Shown here: positions 35,260 to 42,344 of the stretch, in pieces
Numbering within the stretch: position 1 is the first letter of the stretch
Layout: each line of letters opens with the position of its first letter
Source of the DNA: Anaerolineaceae bacterium
GTDB taxonomy: Bacteria; Chloroflexota; Anaerolineae; Aggregatilineales; Phototrophicaceae
Assembly: GCA_020634115.1 (NCBI GenBank)
Contig: JACKCH010000012.1
Location: 868,001 to 932,000 of the forward strand
Length of the DNA: 64,000 nucleotides
Direction: 5' to 3'
Notes under the pieces: generated by a model
Told to the model about the DNA's origin: nothing
Seen by the model: the letters and a program-made list of their open reading frames with translations, nothing else
The model's database searches: none
Made by a program: the position numbers and the translations under genes

Positions 35260-36054
35260 TCACACATCCAACAGCATACGCACATTCAAGCCCCAGGCCA
35301 GCCACAGCGATCGTAAGAATCGCTTCAGTTGAACCACCGTCCGGTCATCGTCTGGCTCAGTTTTTAACAGGAAGGGGTATCGTTCCAGGGCGTCTTCCGG
35401 CGAGTCGGATAGGTGCATGATTTCATCCGCTTCCAGGTCGCGGGGAATCGCATTCAGGAACACCAGCAGCATCGCCGCATAGGACGGGCGAAGGTGTCCC
35501 GAAAGAAACAGCATTTCAAACAGGTTGTCACTGGTGACTTTGAACTCACCAAACAACCGTTCTGAAGCGGTTTCCGCTTCAAACAACCTGCCGGTAGCCC
35601 GCAAAGCCTGGAGCGTTTCCTCCTGTTTCCCCACATGCGTCATCGCCTGCCTGAGCAGCAACCACGCCAACGGTTCGCGGTTAGGAGGGAGCTGCTTCAG
35701 CAGCCAGTCTTCGCCTTGTTTGGACAGCGGATATTCAACCTGCGCCATGCAGCCAAATGCCTGGCCGGTGTTATTGGCCGGACAACCGTAACAGTGATCC
35801 TCCAATGGCGTGAGTTCCTCGGCGGCATCCAGGATGTCCTGGGCGATCAGCACTTTAGTTTCCTGCTCGCCCGCCGGGGTAGATTGGGTGAATTCAAACC
35901 CAATCTGACTGGCCGGGCGGGTATCACCCTGTTCGCGATAGGCAGCGATCACCGCCTCAGCCCGCGCTCGCCCCTTAAGGCGTTCCAGAATACCCGCCAC
36001 ACCTAATTTCTGTTTAGGAATACATTGATAGTCAATAACGTAGTCAACTGCCAT
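35260..36054 (-). CDS. Conserved protein of unknown function with a Cys-rich motif
   Basis: A 264-residue cytoplasmic protein. It begins DYVIDYQCIPKQKLG and contains the cluster C-Y-G-C near residue 88 with a further Cys in AFGC ten residues on, a possible metal site. Later segments (WLLKQLPPNREPLAWLLLRQA) are helical. I believe homologues with the same opening and Cys cluster exist in other phyla, but I know of no function. There is no signal peptide or enzyme motif. It is followed on the minus strand by no further gene; the short acidic protein at 36085 lies 30 bases upstream and may share its operon. Confidence 0.65.
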   Translation of the reverse strand: MAVDYVIDYQCIPKQKLGVAGILERLKGRARAEAVIAAYREQGDTRPASQIGFEFTQSTPAGEQETKVLIAQDILDAAEELTPLEDHCYGCPANNTGQAFGCMAQVEYPLSKQGEDWLLKQLPPNREPLAWLLLRQAMTHVGKQEETLQALRATGRLFEAETASERLFGEFKVTSDNLFEMLFLSGHLRPSYAAMLLVFLNAIPRDLEADEIMHLSDSPEDALERYPFLLKTEPDDDRTVVQLKRFLRSLWLAWGLNVRMLLDV

Positions 36055-36084
36055 TTCTATCTTTTCCTGTTGGAAATCGTATTT

Positions 36085-36372
36085 TTAGTGATTCAAAGCC
36101 TGTACCGCCCGGAGAAGCAGCATCTGGCAGCAGGTATCCAGGTGATAACTCAGTTCCATTTGCCCGGTTTCGCGGCTGTAAGTGGCAGTCACCACCACAC
36201 GCGGGTCACGGTCATGCTCATCACAGTGGACATCAACCAGCTTATGCGTGACCTGCTGCCGTATTTGCTCGCCGGTATGCAGCAGCGTCTCGGTAAGTTC
36301 GTAGTCCTCTTCCAACTCATCCACATTGACGGGCTGATCGTCAATCTCATACTGGATATCAATCTCAACCAT
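36085..36372 (-). CDS. Small acidic hypothetical protein
   Basis: A 95-residue soluble protein of mixed alpha/beta character (MVEIDIQYEIDDQPVNVDEL to VVVTATYSRETGQMELSYHLDTCCQMLLL). The ATG at 36372 follows GAGG by seven bases. Longer in-frame versions would run into the tRNA-Leu gene and its terminator and are rejected. It lies 30 bases upstream of the Cys-motif gene on the same strand, so co-transcription is likely. The sequence is not recognised. Confidence 0.6.
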   Translation of the reverse strand: MVEIDIQYEIDDQPVNVDELEEDYELTETLLHTGEQIRQQVTHKLVDVHCDEHDRDPRVVVTATYSRETGQMELSYHLDTCCQMLLLRAVQALNH

Positions 36373-36413
36373 GTTCTTGCCTCGGTATCGAAAAAACACA
36401 TGGACGGGGGAAC

Positions 36414-36438
36414 AAAAAAGCGCCAGAAACGGCGCTTT
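36414..36438 (-). terminator. Terminator of the tRNA-Leu gene
   Basis: On the minus strand AAAGCGCC-GTTTCT-GGCGCTTT is followed by a T-run, immediately downstream of the tRNA. Confidence 0.85.
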
Positions 36439-36443
36439 CAGGT

Positions 36444-36526
36444 TGGGGCAGGTGGGACTCGAACCCACACGTCCGTAAGGACAGAAGTTTTTAAGACTTC
36501 GGCGTCTGCCATTCCGCCACTGCCCC
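36444..36526 (-). tRNA. tRNA-Leu (anticodon UAA)
   Basis: On the minus strand an 83-base cloverleaf is visible. The acceptor is GGGGCAG / CTGCCCC and the discriminator is A. The anticodon arm is GAAGT-CTTAAAA-ACTTC with anticodon TAA. A long variable arm pairs GTCC with GGAC, and the T-arm is GTGGG-TTCGAGT-CCCAC. CCA is not encoded. The large variable arm and the discriminator A agree with leucine. Confidence 0.97.
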
Positions 36527-36635
36527 GCCTTGCTTGAACTTCAGTGTAGCATCAGGGGAGATCAGCGTCAACTGCCGAACCGCCCTGACTACTCACATCA
36601 GACAGGTCGGATTAGCCAAACAGTTTCACCTATGG

Positions 36636-37670
36636 TTAGTAGACCTGAACCAGGTTTATATCCCCATAGATTGAAACATAGGGCGCGTAAATCCAACCGA
36701 CAACCCCTTCGTACCGCACAAGAAACCAGAAGTTATTCCCACCCTGGATAGTACGCCCCAGGATTTCGACTTCCCCACCCCAGGGAATCTGGCTCAGGCG
36801 CGTGGTGCGCTGGCTGGGGCGCACACGGAAGTTCATAACCGAACGCGGCGCACCCATGACGCCCGTGCTAGTGGGGTTATCCAACTGCTGGAAAATCGTC
36901 GTTTCTACCGGCACACTGTTCGGGTCGCCGGTGATTTCCAGGTAGCGCCCTGAAACCCATCCGGTTTTATCGCCCAGGGTGATTTTAAACCAGGTATAAG
37001 TGCCTTCATCGTTATTACGAGCAATGGGCGTGTAAGCCGTGCCAGGCCGCGCCACTCCAATGAGCGATGCACCCAGATAGGGGCCAGTCCGTAGCGACAG
37101 ACCACGTACATTCACGACCTGTACCGTCAGCGCTGGCACGGCGGTATACACCGGAGAAGGCGTGATTCCTGGTTGTGGAGTGGTGCTTGTTCCCTGCAAA
37201 AACCATTGGAACTGGACAATGGCCTGGTCAATCCCCTCGAAATACTCCACCGTGAGGGTATGGCTACCAGCCGTCATCGTCCGCGTGAAGGTATCGGTGG
37301 TTAAGGCCCGCCCGATAAACTGATCGAGAACGACCACACCATCTATGAAGATGCGAATTCCGTCATCCGATGCCGCAACAAACTCGTATGTGCCGTCCAC
37401 GAAAGTCTGAACTGAAGTGAAACGTGCGGAAAATTGGTCGGTCTGGGATAGGACTGTCACACCATTCACTATCGGTGCGCCTGCTCCCCAGTTAAAGTTA
37501 ATTCCGTTAATCCCGGTGACGGAAGTCGGCGTGCCGGTCAGATTGGGGTCTGTGTAAAATGTAGCTGACCAATTGATACCGTATTCAGCCTGAACCCCCA
37601 TGCCGGGCAGCAGTACCAACGCTAACAATAATCCCGCCAGCGTCACCCACCAGTGTGTATAGCGTCGCAT
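36636..37670 (-). CDS. Exported PA14-like and SH3-domain protein
   Basis: A 344-residue secreted protein. The signal peptide covers residues 8-28 (WVTLAGLLLALVLLPGMGVQA). A PA14-like beta-barrel domain follows near 30-160 (WSATFYTDPNLTGTPT, FVAASDDGIRIFIDGVVVLDQF, HTLTVEYFEG); its glycan-binding Asp-Asp pair appears as SDDG. After a Thr/Pro spacer come two SH3b units near 185-250 (LSLRTGPYLGASLIG to GWVSGRYLEI) and 275-340 (NFRVRPSQRTTRLSQI to GWIYAPYVSI). It probably binds envelope glycans. The start has GGGGA upstream. No catalytic motif is seen. Confidence 0.8.
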   Translation of the reverse strand: MRRYTHWWVTLAGLLLALVLLPGMGVQAEYGINWSATFYTDPNLTGTPTSVTGINGINFNWGAGAPIVNGVTVLSQTDQFSARFTSVQTFVDGTYEFVAASDDGIRIFIDGVVVLDQFIGRALTTDTFTRTMTAGSHTLTVEYFEGIDQAIVQFQWFLQGTSTTPQPGITPSPVYTAVPALTVQVVNVRGLSLRTGPYLGASLIGVARPGTAYTPIARNNDEGTYTWFKITLGDKTGWVSGRYLEITGDPNSVPVETTIFQQLDNPTSTGVMGAPRSVMNFRVRPSQRTTRLSQIPWGGEVEILGRTIQGGNNFWFLVRYEGVVGWIYAPYVSIYGDINLVQVY

Positions 37671-37940
37671 AATCTTTTCCCCGCTCGTATAATACGCATC
37701 TGCAAGGGTATCTACCCTTGAATCACATAATCACAGTTTACAATTTTCCCATTATTATAGACTCTCTGCGGCGATTCCGGTACAGGACATTGGTAGATCG
37801 TCCGGCAAACGATGGCAACGGTGATAAATTGCCGGAAATTTCGTGCAACTCTGCGCTGCCCATCCGCGTATAGGGTAGTGTACAGTGAATGTAAGACACA
37901 CCAAGCATCTGCAAGCTGCAAGCGATAAGGAGAGCAATCC

Positions 37941-38246
37941 ATGTCTGAAGAAAAAACCACCAACGAAGAAACAACCGTCGAAGAAAAGAAGACCTTCACC
38001 GAGGAACTGGAAGTGGCCGGAAATCAGTTAGTAGACCGTGTGCAGGAAATGGTCAAGCAGGGCAACGTGCGGCGCATTATCATCAAGAACCCGGAAGATG
38101 ATGTCCTGCTGGAAATGTCCCTGACCGTTGGCGCAGTCGCCGGTGGTGTGCTGGCACTGGGCGCCCCCTGGCTGGCGGCGCTGGGTGCAATCGCCGCGCT
38201 GATCGCCCGCGTGAAAATTGAAATCATTCGGGAAGAAGTTGAATAG
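37941..38246 (+). CDS. DUF4342 domain protein
   Basis: A 101-residue protein with the DUF4342 pattern: an acidic lead, then FTEELEVAGNQLVDRVQEMVKQGNVRRIIIKNPEDDVLLEMSL split over residues ~18-60. A hydrophobic segment (~61-90, VAGGVLALGAPWLAALGAIAALI) comes next, then RVKIEIIRE. DUF4342 proteins are small, widespread in Chloroflexota and Firmicutes, and of unknown role; the hydrophobic part suggests membrane association. AGGAG lies eight bases before the ATG and a terminator follows. It is a single-gene unit. Confidence 0.9.
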   Translation: MSEEKTTNEETTVEEKKTFTEELEVAGNQLVDRVQEMVKQGNVRRIIIKNPEDDVLLEMSLTVGAVAGGVLALGAPWLAALGAIAALIARVKIEIIREEVE

Positions 38247-38279
38247 ACTTCCTCCCCGGCTCGCACTGAGCCAGTCCTG

Positions 38280-38309
38280 AGGGCGCAGCAGATTTGCCGC
38301 GCCCTTTTT
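38280..38309 (+). terminator. Terminator after the DUF4342 gene
   Basis: Stem AGGGCGC / GCGCCCT with a 12-base loop and five T's, 34 bases after the stop. Confidence 0.85.
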
Positions 38310-38319
38310 GGTTATCCCT

Positions 38320-39882
38320 CTATCGCCCTTCCTTCGGCACATCAAAGACGCGGGCAAAATAGCCGGAAAGCGCCTCGACCAGCGAGTCGCGCTCGTCAAT
38401 TCCAGCCAGGATACGCGCCAGCCCTTTTTTGAAATCGGTCTGCATCTGGCGGTAAATCTGAATGCGCTGCGCCTGCGGAGACCCTGCGCCGTGCATGGAT
38501 TCTGTCAGGTAGCCCACCGCGTTGCGCCCTAACGTCAAATTCTCGATCAGGCGCATAATCCGCATCCGGTGTTCGGTGGGGACATCTGCCCGTCCCCTGA
38601 GGTATTTGTCCAGCAACGCGCCGATTTCCTCGTGACGAAAATCCTGTTCTGAGGGCATGGTGGCGACTAACCCACCGGCCATATCCTGCGCCAACCGCCC
38701 GATTTCGTAGGGCATCCGCGTCACATGATGCTTGCACACATTCGCCAGCATATCGTCGCTGAGGTACACACCCGACTTCATGGGAAACGACTGGAAGGAA
38801 GCCGCGATACCGGTCGCATAGATGGTTTCATTCAGGTGCGTCATTTCCACCAGTTTATCGCGGATATGCGAGGCTTTTTCGACGCCGTTGTAGTCTGCTG
38901 CTGCCGCCGCCGCCCCGATCAGGACATCCCCTACCCCGCTTTTGCAGACATAACTGCGGCGGTGATAACAGGTGAAACGCTCGACCAGCATGGCCGCAAA
39001 TTCATACTCCCCATCCATGAAGATATATTCGTTAGGGATGAACACGTTATCGAAAACCACCATCGCTTCCTGCCCGCCGTACTGCGCGTTCCCCACGTCT
39101 ATCGTGCCGGCCTCCATGCTGCGGGTATCGCACGATTGGCGGCCATAGATATAGGTAATCCCGTCCGCATCTACGGGTACCGCTCCCACGATGGCGAAAT
39201 CCTGGTCATTTTCCCCTAAGCGCAGGGTGGGCATGACGATCATCCAATGCGAATTGATGCAGCCGGTCTGGTGGGCCTTTGCCCCGGTGATATACACCCC
39301 TTCGTCCGTGCGGCGGGTGACGTGAACATAAACATCCGGGTCGTTCTGCTGGTGTGGAGCGAGGCCACGATCCCCTTTGACATCGGTCATCGCACCCCCG
39401 ACGACATAATTCCGCTCCTGGCACAGTGTCACGAACCGAATAAACCGTTCATGGTAGGATGTGCCATGCGCCTCGTCTATCTCATACGTGACCGAGTGGA
39501 CGGAGTTGAATGCATCCATCCCCACGCAGCGCTGAAAACACGTTCCGGTCAACTGCCCCAACCGCCGTTGCATTTTGTTCTGCAGAACCAGGTCATCCGG
39601 GCTACCCGCGATATGCAAAAACCGATTCACCCGCGTTCCCGTGTAAGGCGATAGTGCGGTTGCCAGTTCGGGGTTTTGGGCCGCCAGATCGTAAGTAGCT
39701 GCCAGGGCATTGATGGATGGGCGAATCATGGGGTGGTCTACCGGCTCTTCGACCAGTTCACCGAATAGATACACTTTAAGACCGCGCCCGCGCAGGCTGT
39801 TGATGTAGTCCTCTTCGGTGATAATCCTGGGCTGGGCGTTGGTCGTGGCGGGTAAAGCCGAATCCGGTATATGATCGGTCAT
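38320..39882 (-). CDS. abfD: 4-hydroxybutyryl-CoA dehydratase-like flavoprotein (HpaB family)
   Basis: A 520-residue protein that closely recalls Clostridium AbfD, the FAD and [4Fe-4S] enzyme converting 4-hydroxybutyryl-CoA to crotonyl-CoA via vinylacetyl-CoA isomerase chemistry. Shared stretches are VDHPMIRPSIN, CFQRCVGMDAFN (cluster ligands Cys115 and Cys119), AMTDxKGDRGLAP, GRQSCDTRxME, FGGQEAxVVFDNVFIPN and TESMHGAGSPQAQRI. The remaining ligands in AbfD are His292 and Cys299 in HRQSYGGC. Here the segment reads HRRSYVC, His307 to Cys313, one residue shorter. That may alter cluster binding, so activity is uncertain and a paralogous function is possible. The ATG at 39882 follows GGAG. Confidence 0.8.
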   Translation of the reverse strand: MTDHIPDSALPATTNAQPRIITEEDYINSLRGRGLKVYLFGELVEEPVDHPMIRPSINALAATYDLAAQNPELATALSPYTGTRVNRFLHIAGSPDDLVLQNKMQRRLGQLTGTCFQRCVGMDAFNSVHSVTYEIDEAHGTSYHERFIRFVTLCQERNYVVGGAMTDVKGDRGLAPHQQNDPDVYVHVTRRTDEGVYITGAKAHQTGCINSHWMIVMPTLRLGENDQDFAIVGAVPVDADGITYIYGRQSCDTRSMEAGTIDVGNAQYGGQEAMVVFDNVFIPNEYIFMDGEYEFAAMLVERFTCYHRRSYVCKSGVGDVLIGAAAAAADYNGVEKASHIRDKLVEMTHLNETIYATGIAASFQSFPMKSGVYLSDDMLANVCKHHVTRMPYEIGRLAQDMAGGLVATMPSEQDFRHEEIGALLDKYLRGRADVPTEHRMRIMRLIENLTLGRNAVGYLTESMHGAGSPQAQRIQIYRQMQTDFKKGLARILAGIDERDSLVEALSGYFARVFDVPKEGR

Positions 39883-40029
39883 GATTTTTTCTCCAAAAAC
39901 GCGGCCATACTGCTGATCTGAACTGCCGCATGGCAAGCATAAACTATATTCAATCTTGTTATTTAGTGTAACAGACCAGCAGGCTAGAAGTAAAACACAG
40001 TATGCGAAGCTATGTCATGGGTGGCCGGA

Positions 40030-40068
40030 AAATAAAGAGAGTCTTCCATAAACTTAAGGAAGACTCTC
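40030..40068 (-). terminator. Terminator of pdxS
   Basis: On the minus strand GAGAGTCTTCC pairs perfectly with GGAAGACTCTC around a 10-base loop and is followed by TTTATTTT. Confidence 0.88.
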
Positions 40069-40097
40069 GTCTGTTTTAGGATAATCGTCAGTGGTTA

Positions 40098-41009
40098 TTA
40101 CCACCCACGCCCCGCGATTTTATCCGCTTCCGGCATGGCGCTGACGTTGATGCCAACCATCGCTTCACCGAGGTTACGACTGACCTGAACGAGAATGTCC
40201 GGGTTATCATAGTGGGTCACGGCTTCCACAATGGCTTTGGCGCGTTTAGCCGGGTCGCCACTTTTGAAAATACCACTGCCTACAAACACCCCGTCTACAC
40301 CTAACTGCATCATCAGTGCCGCATCCGCTGGGGTCGCCACGCCACCTGCCGCAAAGTTCACCACCGGCAGCCGCCCCAGTTCTGCCGTCTCTTTCACCAG
40401 CGCATAAGGCGCTTGAATGTTCTTGGCATAGGTGAACAGTTCGTCCTCGTCCATCGCGCTGATCCGGCGGATTTCGCCGTTGACCGTTCGCGCATGGCGA
40501 ACCGCTTCCACCACATCACCCGTACCGGCCTCGCCTTTGGTACGAATCATTGCCGCGCCTTCCGCAATCCGGCGCAGCGCCTCGCCCAGGTTACGGCAGC
40601 CGCAGACAAACGGCACGGTGAACTTGTGCTTGTTGATGTGATGCTCTTCATCAGCCGGGGTCAGCACTTCGCTCTCGTCAATGTAGTCCACACCCATCGC
40701 CTGCAAAATCTGCGCCTCAACAAAATGACCGATACGCGCTTTTGCCATCACGGGAATAGACACGGCTTTCATAATCCCGTCAATCATGTCCGGGTCGCTC
40801 ATCCGAGCCACACCCCCGGTGGCACGAATATCGGCAGGCACACGCTCCAGTGCCATCACTGCACACGCCCCGGCATCCTCCGCGATTTTCGCGTGTTCCG
40901 GCGTCACTACGTCCATAATCACGCCACCCTTCAGCATCTGCGCCAGGCCGCGCTTTACCGCTTCCGTTCCGGTCTGCTGACCGTTGTGATTTGCCCCATT
41001 GGTCGTCAT
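40098..41009 (-). CDS. pdxS: Pyridoxal 5'-phosphate synthase lyase subunit PdxS
   Basis: A 303-residue PdxS, the ribose-5-phosphate/glyceraldehyde-3-phosphate-using subunit of the DXP-independent PLP synthase. The substrate Lys lies in VMAKARIGHF and the second active-site Lys in IRTKGEAGTGD. GGVATPADAALMMQLG and FVGSGIFKS form the phosphate site. The protein is a (beta/alpha)8 barrel that forms a dodecamer with the glutaminase PdxT, which feeds it ammonia. No pdxT is present in the window, so the usual pair is split. GGGAG precedes the start. Confidence 0.97.
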   Translation of the reverse strand: MTTNGANHNGQQTGTEAVKRGLAQMLKGGVIMDVVTPEHAKIAEDAGACAVMALERVPADIRATGGVARMSDPDMIDGIMKAVSIPVMAKARIGHFVEAQILQAMGVDYIDESEVLTPADEEHHINKHKFTVPFVCGCRNLGEALRRIAEGAAMIRTKGEAGTGDVVEAVRHARTVNGEIRRISAMDEDELFTYAKNIQAPYALVKETAELGRLPVVNFAAGGVATPADAALMMQLGVDGVFVGSGIFKSGDPAKRAKAIVEAVTHYDNPDILVQVSRNLGEAMVGINVSAMPEADKIAGRGW

Positions 41010-41164
41010 TGGTCTTACTCCCTGCTTGATAAGTTCGTTTTCTCAAGCGTAGCTGCGCGCTACCCGCCCTTATATGTCCACCTGAGTCCAATAGTGCCAC
41101 GTGGAATGCAGGCAAATTATGCGGCCTCGCCACCCACCCACTTGAGTGTATCGCTACATAGCGC

Positions 41165-41189
41165 AAAAAGGACGGCTGTACCGTCCTTT
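41165..41189 (-). terminator. Terminator after the four-helix membrane protein gene
   Basis: On the minus strand AAAGGACGG-TACAG-CCGTCCTTT is a perfect 9-bp stem followed by T's. Confidence 0.85.
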
Positions 41190-41255
41190 CCTGAAGCATA
41201 GTTTAATCCATATCAGGCCGATTTTGAACCCACTGATTGGCGACAGTAGAACGCC

Positions 41256-42194
41256 TTACAGGTTCGACACAACTGGATTGGACATCGCCTCCGTGTCTAC
41301 CGCTTTAAGAATCGTATCCAGTTCCGAAACGGAAACCATACCGGATTTGAGATTGTTGGCACGCTTGTTCCGCTGGACAATCTTGAGCAGCAGCATCACG
41401 TCCGGAGCCGCCGGATTCGAGCTGCGTCGTGTCCAGACTTCGATGCGCGGATACTTAATCTGCTGCTGAGTCAGCATTGCCCCCGCCTCTTGAAATTGGC
41501 CTTCCTGCAAAGCCCGCAGCAGCGCCTTGCGGGACTTATTCGGCGCCAATGCAACCACCTGATGGCGACTATCAAACCAGGTGTTCGTGGCTTCATCAAA
41601 TGGCTCTTTTGCGGCGTTCCGCGCTATCACTGCCGCGACGATACTCGCCAACAGAATCTCAACTCCCCAATAGATGAATGCGCCCGTGTCTTTGATCTCC
41701 AGGTCGCTGGATGAACTGCTGCCCGTTGTGCTGGTGATCGAAAACCCGTTACTGGCCGTATACTTCAGATACCCAACAAACCCGGTATCCTGTACCCGAT
41801 ACATCAGTCCTTCGTTCATGAAATCATCTAGCTGCGCTTCGGTCGGCGTTTTACCAGGATAACTCGCACTATATTCCGAACGGATGTAGTCATTACGGAA
41901 CGTGATGTAATAGAACGCGCCATGATACGCGCCGTACATCACGACTCCGGCCATCAGCCCGACCACCACGGCCATCGTTGGGTTCTGCATTTTCGTGGAC
42001 TTGATAACTAGCGCCAGAATCCCCCCGGCAATTGCACCGCCCGCTAATGGAAAAACAAACACCAGATAGAAACTGGCATATTTATCAATAGCCCACATAA
42101 TCCCGCCGAGTACAAGGCCGGAAACAAGGGCCACGATGAGCAGCAACCAGAGGCTACCGCCGGGCATCGCACCGCTGGGACGATAAGGTCGCAT
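41256..42194 (-). CDS. Hypothetical membrane protein with cytoplasmic C-terminal domain
   Basis: A 312-residue protein with four predicted helices: LWLLLIVALVSGLVLGGIMW, FYLVFVFPLAGGAIAGGILALVI, MAVVVGLMAGVVMYGAYHGA and IYWGVEILLASIVAAVIA. Between helices three and four is a ~70-residue Ser-rich external loop. The C-terminal ~95 residues are soluble, with SRKALLRALQEGQFQEAGAML resembling a short TPR-like pair. The function is not recognised. The ATG at 42194 has GAGGGGG upstream; the alternative at 42221 precedes that site. It is divergent from the RecD2-like gene, and the short gap must hold both promoters. Confidence 0.65.
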   Translation of the reverse strand: MRPYRPSGAMPGGSLWLLLIVALVSGLVLGGIMWAIDKYASFYLVFVFPLAGGAIAGGILALVIKSTKMQNPTMAVVVGLMAGVVMYGAYHGAFYYITFRNDYIRSEYSASYPGKTPTEAQLDDFMNEGLMYRVQDTGFVGYLKYTASNGFSITSTTGSSSSSDLEIKDTGAFIYWGVEILLASIVAAVIARNAAKEPFDEATNTWFDSRHQVVALAPNKSRKALLRALQEGQFQEAGAMLTQQQIKYPRIEVWTRRSSNPAAPDVMLLLKIVQRNKRANNLKSGMVSVSELDTILKAVDTEAMSNPVVSNL

Positions 42195-42344
42195 AAAATC
42201 CCCCTCAGGTGAAAAGTGCATTCGATACCGTCTATGCTATACCGAAATGCGGGAAAGATGTTGTCAAAAAGTGGTAAAGGATGCCAGAAAGTCTACACAA
42301 TCTCACCACCCCGGAATACGCTTTTTTGTGCTATCTTTAATCTC

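Noticed and set aside
36373..36468. N-terminal extension of the small acidic protein gene
   Set aside because: It would read through the tRNA-Leu 3' part and its terminator, while GAGG is well placed for the ATG at 36372.
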